Shown here: positions 58,401 to 64,000 of the stretch, piece by piece | How the letters are laid out: each line of letters starts with the position of its first letter | Position numbering within the stretch: the first letter of the stretch is position 1 | NCBI GenBank assembly: GCA_035582835.1 | Contig: JAYKAV010000678.1 | Span: 1,705,754 to 1,769,753 of the forward strand | Source: Phoebastria nigripes | Lineage: Eukaryota; Chordata; Aves; Procellariiformes; Diomedeidae | Reading direction: 5' to 3' | DNA: 64,000 nt | Program-made: the position numbers and the translations under genes | The notes under the pieces: model-generated | The model's database searches: none | The model's input: the letters and a program-made list of their open reading frames with translations, nothing else | What the model was told of the DNA's origin: nothing

Positions 58401-60117
58401 TTTGAAAGTAAAGACCTTGATCTTTCAAAGTTCCTTCTACCTGAGAAAGGCAATTGGATGCTTTAATTTTAATAACTTGCTGGAGTTATGCCTAGTTTGA
58501 GAATGTGTGAGTGGACGTTACTTTGCTGAAGTTAGTGGAGATTTATTGATGAGTACTGAATTAGAATTTGGCCTTCAGCAGTACCTTTATTTTCATCGAT
58601 TTCTGGTATTTTAAAACAGCAGAAATTGTCTGAGGACTCAAGTGAATTTTATAGTAAAATGCTGTAGAGATCTACTGAAGACACTGGTGTTACAACAAGT
58701 ATGTTTAAATTCTGTGAGATTAGTTTCTGTTTAAGATTTTAGCATGAAATGTACTTTTTAATTATACTAAAAAGAATGTTGATTGTTCATTGTCTCTTGT
58801 GTTTAACAGTCTGTTGGAGAGGAATGTTCAAATGCTGCAGCTGATTTCCGTGTATCTGACAAGAACCTGTACAACATGGATCTGAATCAGAGAGTGAGAG
58901 AGCAAAAGTCCGTAGTGGGCAATAGCCTGGAAACTGCAATTGGTTTTACTAAAAAGGATCTTCTGCCACTGGATGTTTCGGGTATCAACCAAAATGAAAG
59001 TGAAAACACAGCAACATGGACTGGATCTCAGTCAACAGCAGAAATCGCTACTACCATGCAGCTTGATCCCACTGGAAAAGTAAAGATGTTTGGTTTTTTT
59101 TTTTAAAATAAAAAAACCTACAGAAAGGTCATATTAAACCATAGAATGTCCTACAGAAATTGACACTGGCCAACAGCCATGTATGGTTGTTTGATTATAA
59201 ATGCCCGTCAGATGTGGTAGCTCACATCAAAACTTACGGATTTAGACCTATCCAAAACAGGAGATAATTTATGGTGTCAAGATAGTCATCTCCCAGAGAC
59301 TGGCGATACAGGCATGTATAAAAGGCTGCTCATACCTCACAGCAGTAGACACTGCTGAACCACAGTGTACCCGTTGGGCAGGCCAGGGGGGCTTTTCTTA
59401 TCCCCTGTTAAGCTCTGCAGAGGCATGGGTGCAAGGAGGAGGTGCACAGCTGGAAACCAGGCCTGGGAAGCCAAGGGGAGTGGTGTGAAAGACTTGCATC
59501 CTGCGCAAGCCTGCGCAGTTCAGCTCACAAGCTGGCCTGGGATGCCACAGTGTGCGAACATAATATTCCTTTATATGACAGTCACTGTGACATGTGTTTC
59601 CTTTTTCTTCCATTCAGTGATTTATTAAGAAATTCTTAGAAGAGCTGCAGTTTTTTACAAGATTTGTTACTTTAGCACTGGCAGATTGTCAGACATCTGT
59701 GGTGAACAAGTCTGAGAGCCCTTGAATTCATCCCACAAATTTTAAGAGTGTAACTGATGTCCCTAAATTAAAAGCATACTTTGTGGTAGATTTGCTATAT
59801 TACCTGAATGAAAACAGAAACCTCATGTATGTCGGTTTGATCTTTGATGGACTGACTTTTCCAACGTCAGTATAAGGAATCTGTGTTAATTATGCGCTTA
59901 GCTTTTGTGTAAGATAAGATGAGTTGAGGTCAGTATGTCCAATCATATTTTTATCTCAGCATTCTGAACTGATGTTATTTTCCGTTGTGTTAGGATCAAG
60001 TGCTTTTAATGGAAAAGAGATGCCCAGTATCTTTGGAGGGAAGTTCCACAACCCCAAATTCAGTCAAAAACACGTATGAGAAGACTATCAGTATTGCAAA
60101 AGGCAATTCAAGTCTAG
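13213..60117 (+). CDS. MPDZ: MPDZ (MUPP1) multi-PDZ scaffold, 5' half, 20 coding exons
   Basis: Coding exons: 13213-13228, 13826-13992, 23409-23630, 24587-24726, 26780-26993, 28935-29063, 30293-30496, 35851-35965, 38968-39056, 40754-40949, 42282-42371, 44415-44473, 45690-45836, 46493-46660, 47666-47851, 50626-50835, 52437-52553, 55105-55263, 58810-59079, 59994-60117. Exon phases are compatible throughout and give about 1007 residues. Domains: L27 (about 1-63), PDZ1 (138-226), PDZ2 (258-340), PDZ3 (378-465), PDZ4 (548-627), PDZ5 (694-781), PDZ6 start (from about 995). Carboxylate-binding loops are GLGF (PDZ1, 2, 5) and GLGI (PDZ3, 4). The first helix-B residue is His in PDZ1 and PDZ4 (class I type), and Ser, Asn and Leu in PDZ2, 3 and 5. 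The family scaffolds tight-junction and polarity proteins and receptors at membranes; its L27 binds the partner L27 of PALS1. The order and wording match MPDZ better than its paralogue PATJ. The 3' half is outside the window. Confidence 0.96.
13229..13825 (+). other. MPDZ: MPDZ intron 2 (597 bases)
   Basis: A short intron with a weak donor (G|GTAATC) and acceptor CTACAG. It contains an out-of-place ATG at 13810 that runs open into exon 3 and could mislead start prediction. Nothing else seen. Confidence 0.9.
13826..13992 (+). CDS. MPDZ: MPDZ exon 3: L27 domain
   Basis: The acceptor is CTACAG at 13820-13825 and the donor GTAGGA at 13993. The exon encodes residues 6-61, with motifs [24 protein letters not shown] and SVQQLRDQ. 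These are the helices of an L27 domain. In MPDZ and PATJ this domain forms a heterodimer with the L27N domain of PALS1 (MPP5), tethering the scaffold to the Crumbs polarity complex. It ends in phase 0. Confidence 0.95.
14509..14520. repeat. Poly-G run (12 G)
   Basis: A 12-base G homopolymer in intron 3. Its length is uncertain in sequencing data. Confidence 0.85.
17610..17950. promoter_or_regulatory. GC-rich CpG cluster inside intron 3
   Basis: About 340 bases stand out from AT-rich intron by GC content and CpG density (for example TTTCGCGGCGTCCCGGG and GCTCGCACGGCGG). Open frames run on both strands only because stops are rare in GC-rich sequence. It could be an alternative promoter or enhancer CpG island between the L27 exon and the PDZ exons, or a GC-rich repeat. 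The function is inference. Confidence 0.5.
17746..17768 (+). repeat. (GGGCA)n tract, G-quadruplex-type
   Basis: Five G3 tracts separated by CA occur in a row, the pattern expected of a stable G-quadruplex with 2-base loops. It lies inside the intron 3 CpG cluster. Confidence 0.8.
20863..21413 (-). mobile_element. Solo endogenous retrovirus LTR with perfect 5-bp target duplication
   Basis: The 551-base element has TG...CA ends when read on the minus strand (TGTCCTGG ... CCACAACA). It is flanked by CCATG at 20858-20862 and at 21414-21418. A TATA box (TATAAAA on minus, 21151-21157) and an ATTAAA poly(A) signal (complement at 20991-20996) lie inside, in U3-R order. No gag, pol or env remains, so it is a recombined solo LTR. 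The 5-bp duplication fits ERVL-like or some class I elements; the family name is not resolved here. Confidence 0.93.
22621..22641. repeat. Perfect palindrome, 10-bp arms with 1-base centre
   Basis: GCCTGTTGAC, a central A, then GTCAACAGGC. The arms are exact reverse complements. It is in intron 3, about 770 bases before exon 4. No factor is assigned. Confidence 0.85.
23409..23630 (+). CDS. MPDZ: MPDZ exon 4: linker between L27 and PDZ1
   Basis: Acceptor TTTTACAG at 23401-23408 and donor GTAAGC at 23631. It encodes 74 residues (62-135) of low-complexity linker beginning VNITPS and ending [13 protein letters not shown]. The last part resembles the conserved DEFDQLIKNMAQ-type segment just before PDZ1 in vertebrate MPDZ. 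It is phase 0 at both ends, so skipping keeps the frame. It follows a 9.4-kb intron. Confidence 0.93.
23631..26779 (+). other. MPDZ: MPDZ introns 4 and 5 (flanking exon 5)
   Basis: Intron 4 is 23631-24586 and intron 5 is 24727-26779. No repeat family was recognised. A T-rich run lies at 26276-26300. The minus-strand open frame at 24883-25494 has no recognisable domain. Confidence 0.85.
24587..24726 (+). CDS. MPDZ: MPDZ exon 5: PDZ1, N-terminal half
   Basis: Acceptor GAACAG at 24581-24586 and donor GTAAGA at 24727. It encodes residues 136-181 plus two bases of Arg182. VETIELIK is strand 1, GGLGFSVVG is the carboxylate-binding loop and strand 2, and [15 protein letters not shown] is strand 3 leading to helix A. 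The split Arg codon is completed by exon 6. Confidence 0.96.
26780..26993 (+). CDS. MPDZ: MPDZ exon 6: PDZ1, C-terminal half, and linker
   Basis: Acceptor GTGACAG ending at 26779 and donor GTGAGT at 26994. It encodes [15 protein letters not shown] (strands 4-5) and [10 protein letters not shown] (helix B, with the class I His at about residue 206), then LVVARG. A Ser-rich linker ending SAHSNP follows. The domain spans about residues 138-226. Confidence 0.96.
26994..30292 (+). other. MPDZ: MPDZ introns 6 and 7 (flanking exon 7)
   Basis: Intron 6 is 26994-28934 and intron 7 is 29064-30292. No recognisable repeat, RNA or extra exon. Confidence 0.85.
28935..29063 (+). CDS. MPDZ: MPDZ exon 7: PDZ2, N-terminal half
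   Basis: Acceptor TTTTAG ending at 28934 and donor GTAAAT at 29064. It encodes 43 residues (254-296): [20 protein letters not shown] and [10 protein letters not shown]. The binding loop is GLGF. Both ends are phase 0. Confidence 0.96.
30293..30496 (+). CDS. MPDZ: MPDZ exon 8: PDZ2, C-terminal half, and Pro-rich linker
   Basis: Acceptor CCTCCAG ending at 30292 and donor GTAAGC at 30497. It encodes residues 297-364, with [12 protein letters not shown] and [12 protein letters not shown]; helix B starts with Ser rather than His. A Pro-rich linker ([11 protein letters not shown]) ends at EKQ. A CR1 insertion begins only about 30 bases after the donor. Confidence 0.96.
30497..35850 (+). other. MPDZ: MPDZ intron 8 (5.4 kb, hosts CR1)
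   Basis: The CR1 occupies the first 44 percent, beginning about 30 bases after the donor. From 32871 to 35850 I see no gene, only AT-rich sequence and short A or T runs around 35040-35100. Confidence 0.9.
30524..32870 (+). mobile_element. CR1 LINE, 2.3 kb, nearly open ORF2 with one stop codon
   Basis: One reading frame runs from 30524 to 32791, broken only by TAG at 31661-31663 (between NLISF and [10 protein letters not shown]). It encodes the C-terminal end of the endonuclease (GLSDHEM, 30617-30637), the connector, and reverse transcriptase with [28 protein letters not shown] (motif A, 31712 on), QGSVLGP and FADN (motif C, 31976-31987). The C-terminal VLERVQRR and RLPREVVES blocks follow. 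The 3' UTR ends in ATTCTATG-type repeats at 32839-32870. It is 5'-truncated, lacking ORF1 and most of the endonuclease. It sits in sense orientation in MPDZ intron 8. Confidence 0.96.
35851..35965 (+). CDS. MPDZ: MPDZ exon 9: PDZ3, first strands
   Basis: Acceptor TTATTAG ending at 35850 and donor GTAATG at 35966. It encodes residues 365-402 plus one base. [20 protein letters not shown] supplies strand 1 and a GLGI binding loop. The split Glu codon (G + AA) is completed by exon 10. Confidence 0.95.
35966..38967 (+). other. MPDZ: MPDZ intron 9 (3.0 kb, hosts sense LTR)
   Basis: Contains the LTR at 37214-37804. Otherwise AT-rich with no recognised element. Confidence 0.9.
37214..37804 (+). mobile_element. 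Solo endogenous retrovirus LTR, sense to MPDZ
   Basis: The 591-base element begins TGTGCTGGTTTTGGCTGGGG and ends GGGGTTAAACCATGACA. It has an ATTAAA signal at 37668-37673. The flanks are CCTGG (37209-37213) and GCTGG (37805-37809), a 4-of-5 match to a target duplication. It is related to the LTRs at 20.9 and 56.9 kb but clearly divergent from them. A perfect CRE palindrome TGACGTCA lies at 37455-37462. No internal retroviral sequence adjoins it. It lies in intron 9. Confidence 0.9.
38968..39056 (+). CDS. MPDZ: MPDZ exon 10: PDZ3, middle
   Basis: Acceptor ATCCCAG ending at 38967 and donor GTAAGT at 39057. It encodes [20 protein letters not shown] and then IHVGDQIIV, which are strand 3, helix A and strand 4 of PDZ3 (residues 403-432). 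PDZ3 is split over three exons, unlike PDZ1, 2, 4 and 5, which use two. Confidence 0.95.
39790..40125 (+). mobile_element. Old, degraded CR1-like LINE remnant
   Basis: Conceptual translation pieces appear in the order expected for the CR1 C-terminus: [11 protein letters not shown] (39797 on), then a RLKLNY-like piece, then TRDNGMKLN (about 40040), which parallels [10 protein letters not shown] in the 30.5-kb copy. Many indels and stops. It lies in MPDZ intron 10. Low similarity, so the boundaries are approximate. Confidence 0.5.
40754..40949 (+). CDS. MPDZ: MPDZ exon 11: PDZ3, C-terminal part
   Basis: Acceptor CCTGCAG ending at 40753 and donor GTAATT at 40950. It encodes [20 protein letters not shown] (helix B beginning with Asn at about 443) and VRLTLIRRG. 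An acidic linker follows and the exon ends in phase 1 (Lys codon plus G). Confidence 0.95.
42282..42371 (+). CDS. MPDZ: MPDZ exon 12: linker before PDZ4 (3' end ambiguous)
   Basis: Acceptor TTTTTCCAG ending at 42281. The exon encodes [18 protein letters not shown] and, in the longer form, continues [12 protein letters not shown]. This loosely resembles the Asn-Ala-Ser-Ile-Ile plus acidic stretch of the mammalian PDZ3-PDZ4 linker. Two donors are possible: GTTCGC after 42371 (weak, phase 1) or GTAAAT after 42334 (stronger, phase 0). The 90-base form is phase 1 at both ends and could be skipped without breaking the frame. I found no counterpart of the rest of the mammalian linker (the Tyr-Pro-Leu-Leu-containing segment) in the following intron. 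Confidence 0.7.
42372..45689 (+). other. MPDZ: MPDZ introns 12 and 13 (flanking exon 13)
   Basis: Intron 12 (42372-44414 in the longer-exon form) was searched by eye for the rest of the mammalian PDZ3-PDZ4 linker without success; it has an A-run at 43741-43755. Intron 13 is 44474-45689 with nothing recognised. Confidence 0.8.
44415..44473 (+). CDS. MPDZ: MPDZ exon 13: end of linker before PDZ4 (5' end ambiguous)
   Basis: It encodes [20 protein letters not shown], matching the KWQRIMG segment that precedes MPDZ PDZ4. The donor is GTAGGT at 44474. Acceptors lie at 44401 (TTTCCAG, which would add CTA ACT ACT ACA G, phase 0) and at 44414 (CTACAG, phase 1). The choice must match the donor chosen for exon 12, or the frame is lost. 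The other frame of this exon reads [11 protein letters not shown] and is not coding. Confidence 0.85.
45690..45836 (+). CDS. MPDZ: MPDZ exon 14: PDZ4, N-terminal half
   Basis: Acceptor TATTTTAG ending at 45689 and donor GTAAGA at 45837. It encodes [19 protein letters not shown], then [19 protein letters not shown] and FSGDELLE, residues 548-596. The GLGI loop and the FSGDELLE turn are typical of MPDZ PDZ4. Confidence 0.96.
46351..46439. repeat. Poly-T tract of about 90 bases upstream of exon 15
   Basis: An almost pure T run (one G at 46382) ends 53 bases before the exon 15 acceptor. Its true length is unreliable in any assembly. It may be the antisense A-tail of a retroposed sequence or an expanded pyrimidine tract. 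Confidence 0.9.
46493..46660 (+). CDS. MPDZ: MPDZ exon 15: PDZ4, C-terminal half
   Basis: Acceptor TTATTGAG ending at 46492 and donor GTATTT at 46661. It encodes [20 protein letters not shown] (class I helix-B His at about 607) and VTMVCCR, then a linker to QLTEK. One ambiguous base (46616) falls in codon NTA. A poly-T tract of about 90 bases ends 53 bases before the exon. Confidence 0.95.
47666..47851 (+). CDS. MPDZ: MPDZ exon 16: linker and PDZ5, N-terminal half
   Basis: Acceptor TTTCTCAG ending at 47665 and donor GTAACT at 47852. It encodes residues 653-714: an acidic linker ([18 protein letters not shown]), then [29 protein letters not shown]. The Trp-containing segment before strand 1 and the GLGF loop identify MPDZ PDZ5. 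Confidence 0.96.
49585..49609. repeat. (CCCT)n microsatellite
   Basis: About six CCTT/CCCT units in intron 16. Likely polymorphic. Confidence 0.85.
50626..50835 (+). CDS. MPDZ: MPDZ exon 17: PDZ5, C-terminal half
   Basis: Acceptor TTTAATTAG ending at 50625 and donor GTAAGG at 50836. It encodes [40 protein letters not shown] and [10 protein letters not shown]. Helix B begins with Leu (about 760) where class I PDZ domains have His, so ligand choice should differ from PDZ1 and PDZ4. Confidence 0.96.
52437..52553 (+). CDS. MPDZ: MPDZ exon 18: PDZ5-PDZ6 linker
   Basis: Acceptor TTCTGCAG ending at 52436 and donor GTTAGT at 52554. It encodes 39 residues starting [17 protein letters not shown] and ending [10 protein letters not shown]. 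The [13 protein letters not shown] segment is conserved in MPDZ. It is phase 0 at both ends. Confidence 0.94.
53188..53236. repeat. A-rich low-complexity tract in intron 18
   Basis: Runs of AAAC/AAAACC units. A similar tract is at 53385-53411. No gene is associated. Confidence 0.7.
55105..55263 (+). CDS. MPDZ: MPDZ exon 19: PDZ5-PDZ6 linker
   Basis: Acceptor TTGTTAG ending at 55104 and donor GTAAAA at 55264. It encodes 53 residues with [17 protein letters not shown] and [13 protein letters not shown], matching the ADL-DESTFES linker region of MPDZ. Phase 0 at both ends; probably disordered. Confidence 0.94.
56925..57496 (-). mobile_element. Solo endogenous retrovirus LTR with perfect 5-bp target duplication
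   Basis: The 572-base element has TG...CA ends and is flanked by GGTAC at 56920-56924 and 57497-57501. It is closely similar over its whole length to the LTR at 20863-21413 and has the same orientation, but carries a 21-base C run (57206-57226) and two N. A TATA box complement is at 57234-57240. It lies in intron 19, antisense to MPDZ. Confidence 0.93.
57206..57226. repeat. Poly-C run (21 C) inside the 56.9-kb LTR
   Basis: The corresponding part of the sister LTR at 20.9 kb is CCCCTCCCCCACCC, so this run arose by expansion after insertion or by assembly error. Confidence 0.85.
58810..59079 (+). CDS. MPDZ: MPDZ exon 20: large linker exon before PDZ6
   Basis: Acceptor TTTAACAG ending at 58809 and donor GTAAAG at 59080. 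It encodes 90 residues (877-966), a Ser/Thr/Asn-rich linker with little conservation apart from short stretches ([19 protein letters not shown]). Phase 0 at both ends. Nothing suggests a folded domain. Confidence 0.9.
59080..59993 (+). other. MPDZ: MPDZ intron 20
   Basis: 914 bases, no repeat or extra exon recognised. Confidence 0.85.
59994..60117 (+). CDS. MPDZ: MPDZ exon 21: linker and first strand of PDZ6 (last exon in window)
   Basis: Acceptor GTGTTAG ending at 59993 and donor GTAAGG at 60118. It encodes residues 967-1007 plus one base, ending [14 protein letters not shown](G). That is strand 1 and the start of the binding loop of PDZ6. I see no exon completing PDZ6 in the remaining 3.9 kb, so the gene runs off the right edge. 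Confidence 0.93.
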
Positions 60118-63100
60118 GTAAGGTAGTTAACATTTTTTGTTAGCCTTGTTCAGGAACATGGCTTTCTGTTTTTCTCATATGTTTCCTGTTTTATTAGTAA
60201 GGACTAAACATTTTCCTTTTAGTGGGAAAAGCATAACAGGATATTCATTCTTTGCTGCTCCTGCCCTTTTTGGCTATGATGGCAGTGGATCCATTTGCTG
60301 TCACTGTGAACACAAAAGTATCCAGTCTCACTGAGAATTTTTTTTTCCTGTAAAGGAGTTTAGTCATTCCTAAACATTAACAGAACAATTTTAATACATT
60401 GTTTTTTAATGTCTATACATTTATATAATATAGTGGAAAAACGAGATATAGCCAAGGAATGCTGTAGAAGAACACTTTGGTTGAAGAGCTGCAGACTTTC
60501 AAATGTATGTAAACACAAAATGATCTTGCTTTCTGAGGATGGTCAAAAGGGTCTAAACAAGCTGTTCACTTCCTTGCTACATACTTGCACTTGTATCTTA
60601 ACTGCCTCAGTATTTCTGAAAATCAGATTATTGATACATTTAATAGGTAGTGGTTTTAGCTCAATGATATTATCATTTTGTAGAGAATTTCAGAGTTTTA
60701 AATATCTGCAATCTGCAGCTTCCTGAGCATACTTACTAGAGGCACATTTTGGAGTGAACAGGCACAACAGATGGAAATGTTTTTCAGTATCCTCCCCTGG
60801 TCTCTGGTGTGGCCCTGGGCAGTGTGAGGGGGAGCACAGGGATAGCATCCTCCCAGGCCAGTTTCCAGAGCTGGCGCAGGGAAGGCTTTGTGGTGGGAGG
60901 CAGCGTGTGCTCCCCTCCCATTCGTGGCTGGTGTGTTCATGTGCTTTGGTTTAGGTTCCTGGTGCTGTTTCTTCCGGCCAACTGCATGTCCTTGAAGACT
61001 GTCTGGTGTTGGTAGGGCAGGAATTTGTGTGGGCACTGGCTGTTTGCAGTGACTCTGCAAATGCTTTAAGATAGGTTGTCCACAGAAAGCACCCAGAAAG
61101 CAACCCATGGGCCCCTTGTTCATCAACAGCCACAGCTCAGGACTCCCTTGCTGTGCAGAGGTGGGTGGGGCGCTGTGATGCTGTAACTCAGTGGGCGCTT
61201 CCGCCTGGAATAAACTGCCCTCTGATGGCTCGATGCTCAGTCTGCCCCGTATCACCTTCTCCTTCGTGATACAGCCAGCCTCCAAACTGGATCGGGAACT
61301 GATCTGTTTTAAAATCGGCCTCCCCAAAATACAAAGCTGTAGGCAAGGCTGATGTGGGTATAAGTTTTGACTTTCATTGGTATGAGGTGCTTGGGTAACT
61401 ACTGCCTTTACTGGCCTCATTGCCAGGCTGTATAAAGTGCAGGTCACAGTGCAGTTCCAGCCATTTGGATTTTCTTAAAAAAGTTTTGTTTGCAATAACC
61501 TCTTAACTCAATGGAGCAGTGTTTTTCATGTATGTCTATGAGTATTTTAAGTGCAGTGAACATACGAAGCCAATTTCATGTCAAGCGTAATACAGCATAA
61601 AAATACAAACTTGGGACAGGGTGCACATTGGCAGACATTACATGCATGAAAAGTAAGACTGGCCTCTCCATGGTATGAATGTGAATAATGCTTTCTCCTG
61701 GCTTTTGACTGTAGTCTTTTTCTTCCAGTCTCTGTGTGCTCTGGCCTGGGAAGCTGCCTGGGCACAGTGACCGATTTACGCTCATGGCTGCACTGCTTTT
61801 AACTTCATTTTTACAAAAGGAGCTAAATCAAGAGCTGTGAATGATGTTGAAAGCTGCAGCTGCATCAATTATTTCGGTTGAGAACTGGCATTTCTTTTTT
61901 CCTTTTAAATGGTGTCAACCATAGCTTGCAACAGCTCTTCAAATCCAGCCACAGCTGGAGCTCTAACCTTCTGATTGTGATTTTCAAAAGGTAAGAGGAC
62001 GGAGCACCCACATGCAAGAAGAGCTGAAATGTCATTGTCCTGTGTGATTCATTTGGCCACTTGACAGTGGCATTTGCATTTTTAACCTGAAACTGTAGCT
62101 GTCCAAAGTGTGACATCAGCCTTGCAGATCTNTTGTAATGAGGATGTCAGCGTATAAACTGGGGGTGATGTTTTTCTAAAGTGCTATTACACTAGCCTCA
62201 GTAGTACTGTTGTTTGTTACTGGCTTAACCAAGCAGCAAAGTTAGGTTCAGAATTTCAAAGCACATTTCAGCTGTTTCCTTGGCAGTTTGCTTTTCTGTG
62301 CACACTGCCTGTATTCTGGTGGATGCCACTCTGTTGCAGAGTTGTGTTTACATTCAGATCTGACTGAGTAACCTGTGTGAGCAGATCCGTAAAGAGATGG
62401 TTGTTGGAAGGAGTATGTGAGTGTAAACGCTGGGGTGTCCGCCCCAGGACAGCACCTGTAAATGCCATCTGTGATGTGCTCAACGTTGTCGTGTTACTCA
62501 TCTGAGGGGTAGGTGACAGGCAGTTTACCTCTACTTTTTCTAATAGCAAGGCAGTAAATCAGTGGCATCATGTGTCTGTATCACAAGTCTGATACACCCA
62601 TGTTTAAATTACGCGTGACCACAGCTGACATCATTACCTGGCAAATCATAAATGTAAATCAGCAGTCAATGGTAACACCATATTCTTTCATCAGTTTAAT
62701 ATAAAGTGCCATCACGAAGGTGGGTTTTGCAGTTTTTCCAAAAGGTAAACCTTGACTTCCGCATACCAAAGTAGAGAGGTACATGTATTCCTGTGTCTAA
62801 GAAGCTTATTGGGCAGTTGCTAGTCAGGGCTGCCTTCTCATACTTTAGACAGCTATGTTGATTTCAGCTACAAGTGGGTGTGAAGAGCCAACACTATTAA
62901 GAGATTTTTATTTTCTGGAAGGAGTCTAAGAAGCACAAATGAATATCCAGATTAGTGTTATTCTTTAAATGTTTGCACTATTTTATTTTTTTCTCTGAGA
63001 CAGATATATAGGCAGATGTTTGTATGGTTGGCTGAGTCTGCGTAGCCTGGGGCTTATAGCTGCCTTCTAAACTCTGTTCAGCCAGTCTGTCTCCCAAGGT

Positions 63101-64000
63101 CTAAGGCCACAGAGTAAAGTGTTCAGTCTCTCTCTTCTGTAGCTATGTTTGTATATAAATGGTTAGAATTTTTNCATAGTATCCTTGGAGGTTTTGCTCT
63201 GGGTGGCTATCGTCTTCCTTCCACTGACAGTCTGGACAACAAAGTAAGGGCTTGCAGACACACAGCTGCACTCCCAGTGCTTGCTAGCCTGATGTTTACA
63301 TGCAAAACCAGGAGAACATGTTGTGGAGTAGTGTCCTTCTCCAATAGATATTCCTCTATAAGATGCTCTTACTTCAGTGGCTTCATCTTGTTAGTAAAGG
63401 AAAGCTTCCATGTTAGTGCACAAAAGAGAATAAAAACGAGTTTGGCAGTATTGAGAAAGTGGAAGTCCACTGGGTGGACTTCCAGGGTGCTGGCCCTTCA
63501 ACTACCTTTCCATTGCCTTAGTGAAGAACAGTTTTTCCTGGAACTGTCATCAGAGTTGATTTCATGAGCACCAACTGCCCTGAAAATAACAGTGACAACT
63601 CATGCATGTAAGAACAGTGTGAAGCCCAGCACCACAAGTAAGTCCCCAGGGGGAGGAGGGGGAACAGCATCTCTGTCTCATTTCCCATTAGTGAAAAGAA
63701 AGTGGAGTTAAGTGGTGTGTATAAACATTGAGAAGTAGTGTCCTGCTGTGCCACAGGTGGGATCGTGGTGTAACTCAAGTGGACTGTATCCATCAGTAGC
63801 ATGCAGGCTCTCACAGAAGTCTGTTCAGGATGTTCTTCTGGGCCTAAGCGATGGCCCACCTAGGAGAGCGAGAAGGCAGCCACTATCGCAGTGGGATCTG
63901 ATTCAGGCTTTCTGTTGAAAATAAGAGTGTGGTTGTATTGGCACTATGCTAATTAACTGTTTAATCATTTCACCTCCTTTCCAAAGAGAACCATCATAAA
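60118..64000 (+). other. MPDZ: MPDZ intron 21, incomplete at window end
   Basis: No exon continuing PDZ6 was seen up to the window edge. It contains a GC-richer stretch at about 60750-61400 with a 249-codon minus-strand open frame (60698-61447) of unknown meaning, and the hairpin at 63461-63483. Confidence 0.75.
63461..63483. repeat. Perfect inverted repeat, 10-bp arms with 3-base loop
   Basis: GGAAGTCCAC, loop TGG, then GTGGACTTCC. It could form a hairpin in RNA or DNA. It is in intron 21, with no adjacent gene signal. Confidence 0.85.

Larger units (their letters stand above)
52554..58809 (+). other. MPDZ: MPDZ introns 18 and 19 (flanking exon 19)
   Basis: Intron 18 is 52554-55104 with A-rich tracts. 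Intron 19 is 55264-58809 with the antisense LTR at 56925-57496. No other gene or RNA seen. Confidence 0.85.

Noticed and set aside
13213..60117. Identification as the paralogue PATJ (INADL)
   Set aside because: The L27 segment, the PDZ1-PDZ5 wording and the linker segments ([20 protein letters not shown]) fit MPDZ.
60118..64000. Next PDZ6 exon
   Set aside because: I searched for the expected continuation of the PDZ6 strands and helix and saw none.

Overview
This window is avian nuclear DNA. The evidence is CR1 retrotransposons ending in the ATTCTATG repeat, solo endogenous-retrovirus LTRs, and a widely spaced vertebrate gene whose conceptual protein closely follows MPDZ (MUPP1), the multiple PDZ domain scaffold of tight junctions and polarity complexes. 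It holds the promoter region and the 5' half of MPDZ on the + strand. From general synteny knowledge (human 9p corresponds to chicken Z), the locus is probably Z-linked; the window cannot prove this.

Layout. Bases 1-1125 are a minus-strand, 5'-truncated CR1. Bases 1126-4190 are upstream sequence with one short CR1 3' end. Bases about 4190-5620 are a CpG island with a 65-base gap, the likely MPDZ promoter and non-coding exon 1. Coding starts in a small exon at 13153-13228 (ATG at 13213, with an in-frame TGA five codons upstream). It continues through 20 coding exons to 60117, encoding about 1007 residues: an L27 domain, PDZ1 to PDZ5 and the first strand of PDZ6. The remaining PDZ domains lie beyond the right edge.

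With one exception, every exon joins the next in frame at GT-AG sites. The exception is the linker between PDZ3 and PDZ4 (exons 12 and 13), where two donors and two acceptors form two mutually exclusive in-frame pairs. Introns carry a 2.3-kb CR1 that begins about 30 bases after the exon 8 donor and has one nonsense codon, an old CR1 remnant, three solo LTRs (two with perfect 5-bp target duplications), a GC-rich CpG cluster with a G-quadruplex-type repeat in intron 3, and a long poly-T tract just before exon 15. I found no RNA gene, CRISPR array or second complete gene. I found no convincing undescribed system; the most useful leads are the coupled splice sites, the intragenic CpG cluster, the reverse transcriptase active-site change shared by both CR1 copies, and the repeat pairs that could rearrange the gene.
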